Positions 53,931-63,985 of a stretch of 64,000 nucleotides of DNA are shown piece after piece. Positions within the stretch are counted from its first letter, which is position 1. Every line of letters starts with the position of its first letter. Origin of the DNA: Pseudoxanthomonas jiangsuensis (GTDB lineage Bacteria > Pseudomonadota > Gammaproteobacteria > Xanthomonadales > Xanthomonadaceae); contig NZ_PDWL01000003.1 in assembly GCF_010093185.1 (NCBI RefSeq), forward strand, positions 161,688 through 225,687. Direction: 5' to 3'. The notes under the pieces were generated by a model. It was not told the DNA's origin. It saw only the letters and a list, made by a program, of their open reading frames with translations, and made no database searches. A program made the position numbers and the translations under genes.

Positions 53931-54470
53931 TCACCCGATCCCCGGGCTCCGCTGATCCGCGGAAGAAAACAGATCGGAGCCCGCCTCGCGCGGCAGCGCG
54001 CCTTCCAGTTCCAGCAGGAAGCGCTTGGTCGGCAGGCCGCCGCTGAAGCCGGTCAGGGAGCCGTCGGCACCGATCACCCGGTGGCAGGGCAGCACGATCG
54101 GCAGCGGGTTGCGGCCGTTGGCCGCGCCGACCGCGCGGGTCGCGGTGGGGCGCTGCAGCTGCGCGGCGATCTGCGCGTAGCTGCGGGTCTGGCCATAGGG
54201 AATGGTGGCCAGCGCGAACCAGACCTGGCGCTGGAACGCGGTGCCCTGCGGTGCCAGCGGCAGGTCGAAATCGCGCCGCCGCCCTTCGAAATAGGCGTCG
54301 AGCTGCGCCTGTGCGGCGCGCAGTAAGGGGTGGTCGCCCTCGTGCCAGCCATCCCGCGGCAGCATCCAGCTGTCGCCGGGGAACTCGATCGCATGCAGGC
54401 CAGCATCGCTGGCGGCCACGGTGAGCGTGCCGACGGGGCTGTCGATCCTGCGGTAGTGGATGCGGTTCAT
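53931..54470 (-). CDS. ogt: Methylated-DNA--protein-cysteine methyltransferase (Ogt/AGT)
   Basis: 179 residues. It removes alkyl groups from O6-guanine and O4-thymine in a suicide reaction. The acceptor Cys is in [15 protein letters not shown] near residue 142, and the DNA-binding helix-turn-helix includes [16 protein letters not shown]; the Asn hinge is in [10 protein letters not shown]. Full length for Ogt. The ATG overlaps the stop of the Ada/AlkA gene by four bases, so the two alkylation-repair proteins are made together. Confidence 0.96.
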   Translation of the reverse strand: MNRIHYRRIDSPVGTLTVAASDAGLHAIEFPGDSWMLPRDGWHEGDHPLLRAAQAQLDAYFEGRRRDFDLPLAPQGTAFQRQVWFALATIPYGQTRSYAQIAAQLQRPTATRAVGAANGRNPLPIVLPCHRVIGADGSLTGFSGGLPTKRFLLELEGALPREAGSDLFSSADQRSPGIG

Positions 54471-55996
54471 GGCTTGTTCTCCTTGGAATCGGTGGGCGCC
54501 ATGGATTCGCGCCAGAGGTGGATCACCGCGTAGGCGCGCCAGGGACGCCAGGCCTCGGCGCGGGCCGAAAGCTGGCGTGCGGTGAGGCGGCTGCCATCGC
54601 TCGGCACCGCCTTCTGCAGGACTAGGTCCTGCGCCGGGAACGCGTCGGGATGGCCGAGCGCGCGCATCGCCAGGTATTGCGCGGTCCACGGGCCGATCCC
54701 GGGCAGGGCGGTCCAGGCCGCGGCGAAGTCGTCCAGGATGCGGTCGGGCCGGAAGTCGACCCGGCCTTCGAGCAGGGCCGTGGCGATCGCCCGCACCGTC
54801 GTCGCGCGTGCGGCGGTGAGGCCGAGGCCGTCGAGGTCGCCTTCGGCCAGGGCCTGGACCGTGGGGAACAGCTGGGTGAGTCCCTCCGGGCCGGACAGCG
54901 CGACGGCATGGCCATGCCGCGTCGCCAGCCGTGCGGTCAGGGTGCGGGCCGCGGCGACGCTGACCTGCTGGCCGATCACCGCGCGCACCGCGATCTCGAA
55001 GCCGTCCCAGCCGCTGGGCAGGCGCAGGCCCGGGCGCTTGTGCAGCAAGGGGCGCAGGCGCGGGTCCGCCGACAGCGCGGCGCCGATCGCCTGCGGGTCG
55101 GCGTCCAGGTCGAACATCCGCCGCACCCTTCGCACGGTGTCGGCCAGCCGCGCCGGCGGCACCCCATGCAGTTCCAGCTTCAGCGCGTGTACTGGGCCCT
55201 CGCGGCCAGCCGGCCAGGCGCTGACCCGCAGCCAGCCTGGCGCGTCCGGACTGCCGACCACGCGCGCATAGTGCCGGTCGTCGACGACCTCCACTCCGGG
55301 CAGGGCGCGGCCGCGGAGGAAATCGAGCATTGCGGCCAGGTCGTAGGGCGGGCGGTAGCCGAGCCTGAGCACCAGCGGCTGGCCGCGCCCGGTACCGGCT
55401 TCGTCCGCGTCCGGGGCGTGCCGGCGCAGGTCGCGCGGGGCCATGCGGTAGGCCTCCAGGAAGGCGGCGTTGAAGCGGCGCAGGCTGCCGAAGCCGGCGG
55501 CCAGCGCCACCTCGGTGACCGGCAAGGCGGTCTCGGTCAGCAGCTGCTTGGCGAACAGCAGGCGGCGAGTACCGTGCACGCCGACCGGCGCCGCGCCCAG
55601 GCGTTCGACGAACAGCCGGCGCAGCTGGCGTTCGCCCAGATGCACGCGCGCGGCCAGGTCGGCTAGCGGTCGTTCGGCGAGGAAGCCCTGGTCGATCAGC
55701 TTGAGCGCGCGGGCCACGGTCTCGTCGCCGCGGCGCCAGGCGCCGGCATCGGGCGACAGCTCCGGCCGGCAGCGCAGGCAGGGCCGGAAGCCGGCGGCTT
55801 CGGCCGCGGCCGCGCTGGGGTAGTAGTCCACGTTCTGCGGTTTCGGCGCCGGCACTGGGCAGACCGGCCGGCAGTAGATCCCGGTGCTGCGCACGGCGGT
55901 GAAGAACAGGCCGTCGAAGCGCGGGTCGCGACTGAGCCGGGCGCGTTCGCATACCTGCGGGTCGGGCAGGGCGGTGGGGGCGGTGGCGGAAGACAT
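54467..55996 (-). CDS. Ada-like/AraC/AlkA fusion: methyl-responsive regulator and 3-methyladenine glycosylase
   Basis: 509 residues, three modules. 1-90: Ada zinc domain with the four Cys [10 protein letters not shown] and PCLRCRPE; in Ada one of these accepts a methyl group from phosphotriesters. 90-190: AraC helix-turn-helix (ARALKLIDQ ... [18 protein letters not shown] ... [20 protein letters not shown]). 200-500: AlkA glycosylase with helix-hairpin-helix [17 protein letters not shown] and catalytic Asp in FPAQDLVLQ. The protein can therefore sense methylation, regulate and excise damaged bases. It heads an operon with ogt, which supplies the methyltransferase domain that Ada has in E. coli. 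Confidence 0.93.
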   Translation of the reverse strand: MSSATAPTALPDPQVCERARLSRDPRFDGLFFTAVRSTGIYCRPVCPVPAPKPQNVDYYPSAAAAEAAGFRPCLRCRPELSPDAGAWRRGDETVARALKLIDQGFLAERPLADLAARVHLGERQLRRLFVERLGAAPVGVHGTRRLLFAKQLLTETALPVTEVALAAGFGSLRRFNAAFLEAYRMAPRDLRRHAPDADEAGTGRGQPLVLRLGYRPPYDLAAMLDFLRGRALPGVEVVDDRHYARVVGSPDAPGWLRVSAWPAGREGPVHALKLELHGVPPARLADTVRRVRRMFDLDADPQAIGAALSADPRLRPLLHKRPGLRLPSGWDGFEIAVRAVIGQQVSVAAARTLTARLATRHGHAVALSGPEGLTQLFPTVQALAEGDLDGLGLTAARATTVRAIATALLEGRVDFRPDRILDDFAAAWTALPGIGPWTAQYLAMRALGHPDAFPAQDLVLQKAVPSDGSRLTARQLSARAEAWRPWRAYAVIHLWRESMAPTDSKENKP

Positions 55997-56073
55997 GCGC
56001 GCAGGCTAGCACCGGAGGCGGTGCGGGACTGGCCGTTTTCGGACATGGATGCCAAGCCGGTTCCTGCGGCGCC

Positions 56074-57327
56074 TCAGCGTTCGCGCAAAGCCGGCACCAG
56101 GGTGCCGGCATCGCCGTCGTTCGGCTGCGGAGCGATGCCGAGCAGGCGCGCCAGCAGCGGGTAGACGTCGGTGTTGTCGAACGGCGGCAGCACCCGGCCG
56201 GCGGCGAACGCCGGGCCCTGGGCCAGGAACACCGCGCGCATCGACGGCAGGTCCGGATCGTAGCCGTGCGCGCCGCGGTCGTGGCTGCCGTCGGCGTCGC
56301 GCTTGAGCACAGTCGCCCGCCCCAGCGCGTTCCAGCCCTCGTCCATCTGGCACACGATCGGCGGGATCCGCGGGTGGCTGCCGTAATGCAGGCGCGGCGG
56401 GATTTCGCTCTTGCGCCAGCACTGGTAATGGTCGTGGCGCCCGACCAGGCGCGCCTCCAGCGCGGCGGCGTGGCCAGGGCGCGGCACCAGGCCGATCACC
56501 TGGCCGATGCTGACCACTTCGGCCTCCTCCATCGCCGCGATGTCCTCCACCGCCAGGTAGTGGCCCTGCGGCACCTCGGCCATGCCGTGGTCGGACACCA
56601 CCACCACATTGACGCGCCCGCCGAGGCCGGCGGCGTCCAGGGCATCCAGCAACTGGCCGATCGCCGCGTCCACCGCGCGCACCGCGGCGCGGGTGGCCGG
56701 CGCGTCGGGGCCGTGGTCGTGGCCGGCGCCGTCGACGGTCTCGAGGTAGAGCGCAGCGAACCGCGCCGGCGGGCCGTCGCGCCCGGACAGCCAGGCGACC
56801 ACCTCGGCCATGCGCGCCGGCAGCGGCACGTCCGGATCGAACGAATGGTGGTAATGCGGCAGCACGCCATCGCGCGGGGCAGCGGCGCCCGGCCAGGCCC
56901 ACACGCCGGTGACGATGCCGGCGCGCTCGGCGCCGGTCCACACCGGCTCGCCCTGCCACCAGCCGGGCATCTGCCCGGCGGCCTTGTCGGCGACCACGAA
57001 ACGGCCCAGCTGCGCGTCGTTCATCGAGTTGTGGACGACGCCGTGGTGGTCCGGGCGCAGTCCGGTGACCAGGGTGTAGTGGTTGGGGAAGGTCAGCACC
57101 GGGTAGGAGGGCCGCATCCATTGCGCGCGCACGCCCTGCGCGGCCAGCCGGTCCAGCACCGGGGTGTCGCCGCGACCGAGGGCATCGGCGCGCAGGCCGT
57201 CGATGGAGACCAGCAGCAGGGGCGCGGATGAGGGGGCAATGCCGTCCTGGCGGGCGGGAAGGCCGGCGCAGGCCGACAGGCACAGCAGCAGGCACAGCAG
57301 GGCGAAGCGGTACGGGCGCACGGGCAT
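56074..57327 (-). CDS. NPP-type nucleotide pyrophosphatase/phosphodiesterase, lipoprotein
   Basis: 417 residues. A lipobox LSAC (C19) follows a short hydrophobic signal, so it is probably lipid-anchored facing the periplasm. The alkaline-phosphatase-superfamily metal site is clear: Asp in [12 protein letters not shown], nucleophile Thr in [36 protein letters not shown] and a late His in GAHGYDPD. It closely follows the Xanthomonas NPP known from structural work, which hydrolyses nucleoside phosphodiesters. The ATG at 57327 was taken to give a proper signal peptide; in-frame upstream codons do not look coding. Confidence 0.93.
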   Translation of the reverse strand: MPVRPYRFALLCLLLCLSACAGLPARQDGIAPSSAPLLLVSIDGLRADALGRGDTPVLDRLAAQGVRAQWMRPSYPVLTFPNHYTLVTGLRPDHHGVVHNSMNDAQLGRFVVADKAAGQMPGWWQGEPVWTGAERAGIVTGVWAWPGAAAPRDGVLPHYHHSFDPDVPLPARMAEVVAWLSGRDGPPARFAALYLETVDGAGHDHGPDAPATRAAVRAVDAAIGQLLDALDAAGLGGRVNVVVVSDHGMAEVPQGHYLAVEDIAAMEEAEVVSIGQVIGLVPRPGHAAALEARLVGRHDHYQCWRKSEIPPRLHYGSHPRIPPIVCQMDEGWNALGRATVLKRDADGSHDRGAHGYDPDLPSMRAVFLAQGPAFAAGRVLPPFDNTDVYPLLARLLGIAPQPNDGDAGTLVPALRER

Positions 57328-57517
57328 TCGGCGGTGACGAGGCGGAGCGGATGCAGCGCACAGCTTCGCAGACGGCGGCTGCGGCTGCATGACACCGCGT
57401 TCCGGCCCGGCCACGGTACCCGGGCTGCCCCCGGCTGAACGTCCGGTCCGGACATTGACCGTGCGTTGTGGCCGCAGGAACTATAACCATGGCCACAGTC
57501 CCGCCAGGAGTACGCGC

Positions 57518-57949
57518 ATGCAGCCACGCCACCGCATCATCCATCGTCCGGGCCTGCGGCTGTCCGCGGCGGCGTTGGCGGCCGTCCTGCTGGTCCCCGC
57601 GGTGTCGGCCCAGTCGGTCAAGCCCAACCGCTACAGCCAGCCGCCGCCGGCCACCACAGGCACCGATGCGCGCGCCAACTACGAGCGCCAGCGCCACACC
57701 GAGGAACAGGCGCGCGAGCGCCAGGCACAGACGGTGCGCCGCGCCGAGCGCGACCGGGTCGCGCTGGCGATCGACGCCAACCGCCAGCGGCTGGAAGCCG
57801 ACCGGGCCCGGACCGAACGCCAGCGCGTGGGTGTCGACGCGGCGGAGTCCGAACGCCTGCGCCAGGCGTTCGAGGCCCGCCGCCAGGGCTACGAGCGCGA
57901 ACGCGAGGCGCTGGAACGGCAACGCGCGCAGGCCGAAACGCAGGACTGA
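57518..57949 (+). CDS. Small periplasmic coiled-coil protein of unknown function
   Basis: 143 residues. A signal peptide (about 1-35, ending SAQ) is followed by a short Pro-rich part and then about 100 residues of highly charged helix (Glu, Arg, Gln, Ala rich; repeats of the type ERxR-x-A/L-E). This predicts one long coiled coil in the periplasm, with no known domain. AGGAG lies eight bases before the ATG. Standing alone between two unrelated genes, its role cannot be told. A lipobox is not seen. Confidence 0.65.
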   Translation: MQPRHRIIHRPGLRLSAAALAAVLLVPAVSAQSVKPNRYSQPPPATTGTDARANYERQRHTEEQARERQAQTVRRAERDRVALAIDANRQRLEADRARTERQRVGVDAAESERLRQAFEARRQGYEREREALERQRAQAETQD

Positions 57950-57969
57950 GCCGCGGCACGAGGGCCTGC

Positions 57970-57975
57970 GATAAT
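57970..57975 (+). promoter_or_regulatory. Probable -10 box for hutU
   Basis: GATAAT 30 bases before the ATG at 58006. It lies between the stop of the coiled-coil gene and hutU, suggesting separate transcription. Confidence 0.35.
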
Positions 57976-58005
57976 GCCGGCACGCCTTTCGTCGAGATTC
58001 CCGGC

Positions 58006-59694
58006 ATGTCCGATCCGCGCCACGACCCCTCCCGCGTTGTCCGCGCCCCGCGCGGCGACCGGCTCAGCTGCCGCAGCTGGCTGACCGAAGCCCCGTTCCG
58101 CATGCTCCAGAACAACCTGGACCCGGACGTGGCCGAACGTCCGCAGGATCTGGTCGTGTACGGCGGCATCGGCCGCGCCGCGCGCGACTGGGCCAGTTTC
58201 GACGCGATCCTGGCCACGCTGAAGGACCTGGGCGACGACCAGACCCTGCTGGTGCAGTCGGGCAAGCCGGTGGGCGTGTTCCCGACCCACCCGGACGCGC
58301 CGCGGGTGCTGATCGCCAATTCCAACCTGGTTCCGCACTGGGCCACCTGGGAGCACTTCAACGAGCTCGACCGCAAGGGCCTGATGATGTACGGGCAGAT
58401 GACGGCCGGCTCGTGGATCTACATCGGCTCGCAGGGGATCGTGCAGGGCACCTACGAGACCTTCGTGGAGATGGGCCGCCAGCACTACGGCGGCGATCTC
58501 AGGGGCCGCTGGATCCTCACCGCCGGCCTCGGCGGCATGGGCGGGGCGCAGCCGCTGGCCGCCTCGCTGGCCGGCGCCAGTTCGCTGACCATCGAGTGCC
58601 AGCAGAGCCGGATCGACTTCCGCCTGCGCACCCGCTACGTCGACGAGCAGGCCGCCGACCTGGACGACGCCCTGGCGCGGATCGCGAAGTACACGGCGGC
58701 GGGCGAGGCCAGGTCCATCGCGCTGCTCGGCAACGCCGCCGAGGTCCTGCCGGAACTGGTCCGCCGCGGCGTGCGCCCGGACTGCGTCACCGACCAGACC
58801 AGCGCCCACGACCCGGTGCACGGCTACCTGCCGGCCGGCTGGAGCGTGGAGCGCTGGCTGGCCGCGCAGAAGGCCGATCCGGAAGGCGTGCGCGACGCGG
58901 CCAAGGCCTCGATGCGCACCCACGTCGAGGCGATGCTCGCGTTCCACACCCGCGGCATCCCGACCGTGGACTACGGCAACAACATCCGGCAGATGGCCTT
59001 CGACCAGGGCTGCGCCAACGCCTTCGACTTCCCCGGCTTCGTCCCGGCCTACGTGCGCCCGCTGTTCTGTCGCGGCATCGGCCCGTTCCGCTGGGTGGCG
59101 CTGTCGGGCGACCCGGAGGACATCTACCGCACCGACGCCAAGGTCAAGGAGCTGATCCCCGACGATCCGCACCTGCACCGCTGGCTGGACATGGCCCGCG
59201 AACGGATCGACTTCCAGGGCCTGCCGGCGCGGATCTGCTGGGTCGGCCTGGGCCTGCGCCACAAGCTCGGCCTGGCCTTCAACGAGATGGTGCGCCAAGG
59301 CGAGCTGAAGGCGCCAGTGGTCATTGGCCGCGACCATCTGGACAGCGGCAGCGTTGCCTCGCCCAACCGCGAGACCGAGGCGATGAAAGATGGCAGCGAC
59401 GCGGTCTCCGACTGGCCCCTGCTCAACGCCATGCTCAACGTCGCCGGCGGCGCGACCTGGGTGTCGCTGCACCACGGCGGCGGGGTGGGCATGGGCTACA
59501 GCCAGCACAGCGGCGTGGTCATCGTCTGCGACGGCAGCGAGGCGGCCGACCGCCGCATCGCCCGGGTTTTGTGGAACGACCCCGGCACCGGGGTGATGCG
59601 CCACGCCGATGCCGGTTACGAGATCGCCAGGCAGTGCGCGCAGGAGCAGGGCCTGCAGCTGCCGATGCTGCAGTCACAGGAGGATCGCGCATGA
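58006..59694 (+). CDS. hutU: Urocanate hydratase
   Basis: 562 residues, family length about 555-560. It hydrates urocanate to imidazolone propionate in histidine breakdown, using NAD as electrophile. The opening [20 protein letters not shown], the NAD-binding [20 protein letters not shown], the active-site Cys region [17 protein letters not shown] and [17 protein letters not shown] are all present. Unusually, hutH, hutI, hutG and hutC are not in the window; only a DUF6165 gene overlaps its stop (ATGA). Confidence 0.97.
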   Translation: MSDPRHDPSRVVRAPRGDRLSCRSWLTEAPFRMLQNNLDPDVAERPQDLVVYGGIGRAARDWASFDAILATLKDLGDDQTLLVQSGKPVGVFPTHPDAPRVLIANSNLVPHWATWEHFNELDRKGLMMYGQMTAGSWIYIGSQGIVQGTYETFVEMGRQHYGGDLRGRWILTAGLGGMGGAQPLAASLAGASSLTIECQQSRIDFRLRTRYVDEQAADLDDALARIAKYTAAGEARSIALLGNAAEVLPELVRRGVRPDCVTDQTSAHDPVHGYLPAGWSVERWLAAQKADPEGVRDAAKASMRTHVEAMLAFHTRGIPTVDYGNNIRQMAFDQGCANAFDFPGFVPAYVRPLFCRGIGPFRWVALSGDPEDIYRTDAKVKELIPDDPHLHRWLDMARERIDFQGLPARICWVGLGLRHKLGLAFNEMVRQGELKAPVVIGRDHLDSGSVASPNRETEAMKDGSDAVSDWPLLNAMLNVAGGATWVSLHHGGGVGMGYSQHSGVVIVCDGSEAADRRIARVLWNDPGTGVMRHADAGYEIARQCAQEQGLQLPMLQSQEDRA

Positions 59695-60080
59695 ACACCG
59701 TGCAGGTGCCGGTCTCGATCGGCGAACTGGTCGACAAGATCACCATCCTGGAAATCAAGGCCGAGCGCATCGCCGACGCGGCCAAGCGCGGCAACGTGCG
59801 CATCGAGCTGCAAGGACTGCTGGCGATCTGGAACGAAATCGAGGCCCGCCATCCGGAAGTGGCCGAACTGCGCGCGCGCCTGCGCACCGTCAACGAGGCG
59901 ATGTGGGACGTGCAGGACGCCTTGCGGGCCAAGGAGGCGGCGCAGGACTTCGGCGCCGAGTTCATCGCGCTGGCGCGCGCGGTCGGCCGCACCAACGGCG
60001 AGCGGGTCGGGCTGAAGAACGCGATCAACCGCCTGGCCGGCTCGCTGTTCATCGAGGAGAAGGAGTACCGCGCCGGCTGA
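59691..60080 (+). CDS. DUF6165 family protein
   Basis: 129 residues, soluble, no signal peptide. Pattern [22 protein letters not shown], given here in parts ([19 protein letters not shown]), matches a small family of unknown function found in proteobacteria; some homologues are next to glycosyltransferases. The rest is helical and charged. AGGAGGAT lies before the ATG and the start overlaps the hutU stop, so it is made with hutU. A role in histidine use is not supported by anything in the sequence. Confidence 0.8.
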   Translation: MNTVQVPVSIGELVDKITILEIKAERIADAAKRGNVRIELQGLLAIWNEIEARHPEVAELRARLRTVNEAMWDVQDALRAKEAAQDFGAEFIALARAVGRTNGERVGLKNAINRLAGSLFIEEKEYRAG

Positions 60081-60095
60081 GTCCGGCGCGGCCGC

Positions 60096-61181
60096 TCAGC
60101 GCTGCAGGCAGCGCCGGTAGCGCTCCTCGACCCGGGTGGCGAACCAGGCGGTGGTCAGCTCGCGGCGGATCTTCGGGCTTTCCAGGCGGATCCCGGGCAG
60201 CGTCTCCCGCGGCAAGGGCTTGCCGGCGCGGGCCTCGGCCAGGGCGAAGACCCGCGCGAACAGCGGACTGTCGTTGAAGTCCAGGCGGTCGCCGCGCTCG
60301 AGCGCACGGCGGATCGCGCGCGCGTCCATCTCCAGCTGCGGCGCCAGGCTGCGCACCGCGCGCTCGGTCTGGCCCGGCCGGTCCAGCGGCGCGCCGGGGG
60401 CGAGCAGGTCGCCGTCCAGCGCCAGGGCCTGCCCGCTGGCCACCGCCACCGCGTTCTGGAAGGCGGCGTTGCGGCTGGCGTACCAGCCGGCGTTGTAGTC
60501 GGCGAAGCGGTGCACCTTGCGCGTGTACGGGGTGGCGTAGCCGAGCAGGTGGGCGATGCCGAAGTACATGCCGCCGCGGCGGGTGAACACTTCCCGGCGC
60601 ACGCTGCCGGCCAGCGGCCACGGGTAGCCGTCGGCCCGCGCTTCGGCGAAGGCGATCGAGACCTGCATCGGCCCGCCGGTCTGCACCGGGTTGCGCTCGG
60701 CGAGCAGGCGCCGGCCCAGCGGCACCCGCTCGACCAGGTCCTCGTACAGGGCGCTGAGTTCGCCCTCGGTGCGCACCGCGTCCAGGCGGGTGGCGTAGCT
60801 GCGGCCGTCGGAGGAGGGCAGGGCCAGGGCGGCGTGGACCAGGAAGCCGGGCACGTGCGCGGCGGCGGCGCGGCGGTCCAGTTCGGCCCGGGCGATGCGC
60901 GCCAGCCCGGCCACCGGCGGATCGGCGACGTAGCCCGATTCCTGCTCGGTCACCGCCAGTACCGCGCACAGGTTCTCAGGGCTGGGTTCGATCCGCTGCG
61001 CCGCCAGCGCGGCCTCGATGTCGGCGGCCCAGCCGGCGCGGTCGGGAACGCTGGCCGGCATCCGCCGCACGATCTCGGCGCGGGTATCGGCCGGCGGCCG
61101 CACCGGCGCCGGCGGGCGGCTGGCGCAGGCCGACAGCAGCAGTACCAGCAGGACGGCGACGGCATGCGCGCGGCGGGGCAT
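60096..61181 (-). CDS. DUF1615 lipoprotein
   Basis: 361 residues. A lipobox LSAC (Cys near 19) marks it as a lipoprotein, and the DUF1615 family is of unknown function. The segment LAVTEQESGYVADPPVAGLA has an E-S pair like the catalytic Glu region of lytic transglycosylases, GGPMQVSIAF resembles the next transglycosylase block (GPMQ), and ADYNAGWYASRNAAFQNAV resembles the AxYNAG block. This suggests a transglycosylase-like fold acting on peptidoglycan (inference). The start at 61181 gives a proper signal. It is 11 bases downstream of the GFA gene on the same strand. Confidence 0.82.
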   Translation of the reverse strand: MPRRAHAVAVLLVLLLSACASRPPAPVRPPADTRAEIVRRMPASVPDRAGWAADIEAALAAQRIEPSPENLCAVLAVTEQESGYVADPPVAGLARIARAELDRRAAAAHVPGFLVHAALALPSSDGRSYATRLDAVRTEGELSALYEDLVERVPLGRRLLAERNPVQTGGPMQVSIAFAEARADGYPWPLAGSVRREVFTRRGGMYFGIAHLLGYATPYTRKVHRFADYNAGWYASRNAAFQNAVAVASGQALALDGDLLAPGAPLDRPGQTERAVRSLAPQLEMDARAIRRALERGDRLDFNDSPLFARVFALAEARAGKPLPRETLPGIRLESPKIRRELTTAWFATRVEERYRRCLQR

Positions 61182-61192
61182 GCACGCCGGCG

Positions 61193-61597
61193 TCACTGCG
61201 GCTGCCCGGGAAAGGCCTGCAAGGCCGGGTCGATGTGCGCCCAGGCCGGCGCCGAGGCGGTCCAGATCACCATCGTCGGCGCGATCCCGGCTGCATCGTC
61301 CAGGCTGCCGACCCGGATCACCATGTTCTGCGGGTTGCCTTCGGATTCGCTGAACAGCTGGGTGCCGCACTCGCCGCAGAACGAGCGGCGCATGCGGTTG
61401 CCGCTGTCGGCCGTGCTGTCCCAGCTGCGCGGCGTGCCGTCCACGCTCACCGCCGCGCGCGGGACCACGATGTTCACCGCGGCGTTGCCCAACGCCCAGT
61501 ACTGGCAGTCGCGGCACCAGCACAGGCGGGTGGCCAGCGGTTCGGCATCAAGGGTGTAGCGCAGCGCGCCGCAGCGGCAGCCGCCGGTCCGGGTCAT
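61193..61597 (-). CDS. GFA-family (glutathione-dependent formaldehyde-activating-like) zinc protein
   Basis: 134 residues. The zinc-binding cysteines are in GGCRCGALRY, CWCRDCQYW and FCGECGTQL, the GFA/CENP-V pattern. The name derives from Gfa of Paracoccus, but most small members have no proven activity with S-hydroxymethylglutathione, so only the family is claimed. Conserved DGTPRSWDS and WAHIDPALQAF near the end fit the group. It probably shares a transcript with the DUF1615 gene. Confidence 0.9.
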   Translation of the reverse strand: MTRTGGCRCGALRYTLDAEPLATRLCWCRDCQYWALGNAAVNIVVPRAAVSVDGTPRSWDSTADSGNRMRRSFCGECGTQLFSESEGNPQNMVIRVGSLDDAAGIAPTMVIWTASAPAWAHIDPALQAFPGQPQ

Positions 61598-61707
61598 CGC
61601 GGGTCTCCCGTGGGTGCGAAGGGGCCGCCACTGTAGCGCCGCGCTCCGGTGCGGGCACCCGGCGGCCGGTCCGTCGGCCGGCCTGCACGCGGCATCCGCC
61701 GCGCCGG

Positions 61708-61713
61708 GCTAGG
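61708..61713 (+). promoter_or_regulatory. Possible -10 box for the SpoIIAA-like gene
   Basis: TAGGCT-like box 35 bases before the ATG at 61748; no -35 box seen. Confidence 0.25.
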
Positions 61714-61747
61714 CTGTGCTCCGGCTTCCCCGCCCCGGTCCACCGCC

Positions 61748-62140
61748 ATGCTCGAGATCCTGCCCTCGCCACCGCACATCGGCGCCTACCGCTTCACCGG
61801 CACCCTCACCGCCGAGGACTACGACCGCTGCATCGCCGACGTCGAGGCGCGCCTGGCACGGTTCGAGCGCATCGGCCTGTACTGCGACCTGCGCGGCTTC
61901 ACCGGGATGACACCGGCGGCGCTGGGCCACGACCTGCGCTACGCGCTGGGCAAGTTCGGCCAGTTCGAGCGCTTCGCCCGCGGCGCGGTGGTCACCGGCA
62001 GGCACTGGCTGGCGGCGGTCACCGGGCTGGCCGCGCGTTTCTTTCCCGGGGTGGAGCTGCGCAGCTTCGACGAGGACCAGGCGCAGGCGGCGATGGACTG
62101 GGTGGCGGCGCTGGAGGCGCAGGCCCGCGCCGACGGTTGA
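61748..62140 (+). CDS. SpoIIAA-like (STAS/SEC14-fold) protein
   Basis: 130 residues, soluble. The pattern ILPSPPHIGAYRFTGTLTAED, then ARFERIGLYCDLRGFTGMTP and KFGQFERFARGAVVTGRHW, is that of the SpoIIAA-like family (lipid-binding or anti-anti-sigma-like fold), whose members are common in gamma-proteobacteria and mostly uncharacterised. No serine in an evident phospho-site position, so a sigma-factor switch is unlikely. It converges with the FUSC gene, with seven bases between stops. Confidence 0.82.
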   Translation: MLEILPSPPHIGAYRFTGTLTAEDYDRCIADVEARLARFERIGLYCDLRGFTGMTPAALGHDLRYALGKFGQFERFARGAVVTGRHWLAAVTGLAARFFPGVELRSFDEDQAQAAMDWVAALEAQARADG

Positions 62141-62147
62141 GCCGGGC

Positions 62148-63985
62148 TCAGCGCAGCCGGCCGGCGAGGAAGCCGCGCAGGTCCTCCAGGTCGGCCTGCA
62201 GCAGGGGCGGCAGGTCCGGCAGCGGTGGCGGCGGCGACAGGCTTTGCCAGGCGCGCGCCTGCGCCTGCAGCGCCGCCTCGACGGTGGCCGCGTCCTGCGG
62301 TTGCAGGGCGGCAATGCCCGGAGCAGAGGCGGGCGGTGAGGCCTGTGCCTGCAGGTCGCGCTCGGCGTCCCAGCACGCGGCCAGCACCCGGTAGGCCAGG
62401 CGCTGGCAGATCGATACGCCCGGCCACCAGCGCGCCGCATCCTCGCGCTCGGCCCGGGCGCCGGCGACCGCGTCGTCCACCCGCTGCTCCAGCAGGAAGC
62501 TGCGGTGCTGCAGGTCGCGCCGGGCGGTGCGCGCGGCCGGCGAGGTCGCCTCGCCGGCGGCCAGCGCCCGGCAGGTGGCGGCGATCGCCTCCAGGCAGCG
62601 GCCGACGCCTTCGGCCAGGGTGCGGGCGTCGGCCTTGGGCGGCAGCAGCCGGAACGCGGCCAGCGCGCACAGGCAGCCGAGCAGGGTGTCCAGGCCGCGC
62701 GCCAGCAGCAGGCCGCCGAGGTCCCCGACCGCATGGCCGCCGGCGGCGATGGTCAGGGCCACGCCGGTGATGAACACCGCGGCCACCGCGTAGTTGCGTA
62801 CCACCGCGATCTCGATCACGAACTGCAGGGCCATCACCACCAGCGCCAGCCACGGCCCGGACGGATGCCACCACAGGATCGCGCCGGCCAGCAGCAGGCC
62901 GGCCCAGGTGCCGAGGGTGCGCTCGACGCTGCGCAGCAGGGTGCGCGGCCAGTCGAAGCCCTGGTGCAGCATCAGCAGCGCGGCGGCCATCGCCCAGTAC
63001 GCGCGCTGCACGTCCAGGGCGCCGGCGAGCAGGCCGGCCAGCAGGGTGCCCAGGCCGACCCGCAGGACCACGCGCAGGGCGTTGGAGCCCGGCGCCAGGC
63101 CTTCGCGCAGCAGGGTCCACGAGCGCGGGTAGCCCTGCGGGATGGCGTGCGCCGGCAGGGCGGACGGGCGCCGGATCGCCGGCCGCATGACCTCGCCGGC
63201 CAGGGCCAGGGCGCGTTCGTGCAGGGCCTGGCGGCCGTCGGCGGCCAGGCGCTCGTCCAGGCCGGAAGCGAACAGCAGGTGCAGTTCGCGGTTGAGCGCG
63301 CGCAGCCGCTCCAGTTCGCCGTGGCGGCGCGCCGGGATCGGCTGGAAGCCGACCAGCATCTGCCAGCTGTCGTGCAGGGCCTGGGCGGCGTGCCGGCGCG
63401 GTCCGGGCGCTTCGGCGCCGGCGGCGACCGCGGCGGCCACCGCCTGCGCCGCCGCGGCCACCGCACGGCGTTCCGGCCCGCGCGGCTGCCGCAAGGCGCC
63501 GGCTGTGTGCAGCAGCCAGGCCACCGCGCCACCGGCCAGGACCAGGCCGCCGGCGTGCCAGGGGGACAGGTGCGCGGCCGGCATCGCGGTCCCGGCCGCG
63601 CACGCCAGCACGAACAGGTAGGCGCCCGGCGGCCCGAGCCGCACCGCGTTGCACAGCCAGGTGGCCAGCATCGCTACTGCGGCCAGCACCGGCACCACCA
63701 GCGCCGGCCAGTGCTCCAGCCACAGGCCGAACATCACCGCGGCGGCGAACGCGCCGGCGACCACCGCCAGGGCGATGGCCCGGGCCGCGTATGGACGGGT
63801 GCTGCAGTAGAGCGCGGTGAACGCGCCGATGGTCGCCATCAGCCCGGCGGACACCTCGCCGGCAAGCCAGCCGGCCAGGATCGGGATGCCCATCGCCAGC
63901 GCCGCGCGGAGGGCGAAGGTCCAGCGCCGCGGCGGCCCGGGACGCACCTGGCGCAGGTCCTGCAGGAGCCGGCGCGGGGGGCGGG
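62148..63985 (-). CDS. FUSC-family membrane transporter (YccS/AaeB type), 5'-truncated
   Basis: About 612 residues remain. Two blocks of five to six membrane helices (residues about 25-170 and 330-470) alternate with large soluble parts, the FUSC layout of aromatic-acid or fusaric-acid efflux proteins. The block GSNALRVVLRVGLGTLLAGL, then AYWAMAAALLMLHQGFDWPR and RTLGTWAGLLLAGA is the family core. The frame runs to the last base, where an ATG would be formed only by the adapter-like sequence at 63986-64000; the true start is missing, probably by a few residues. Substrate unknown. Confidence 0.85.
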
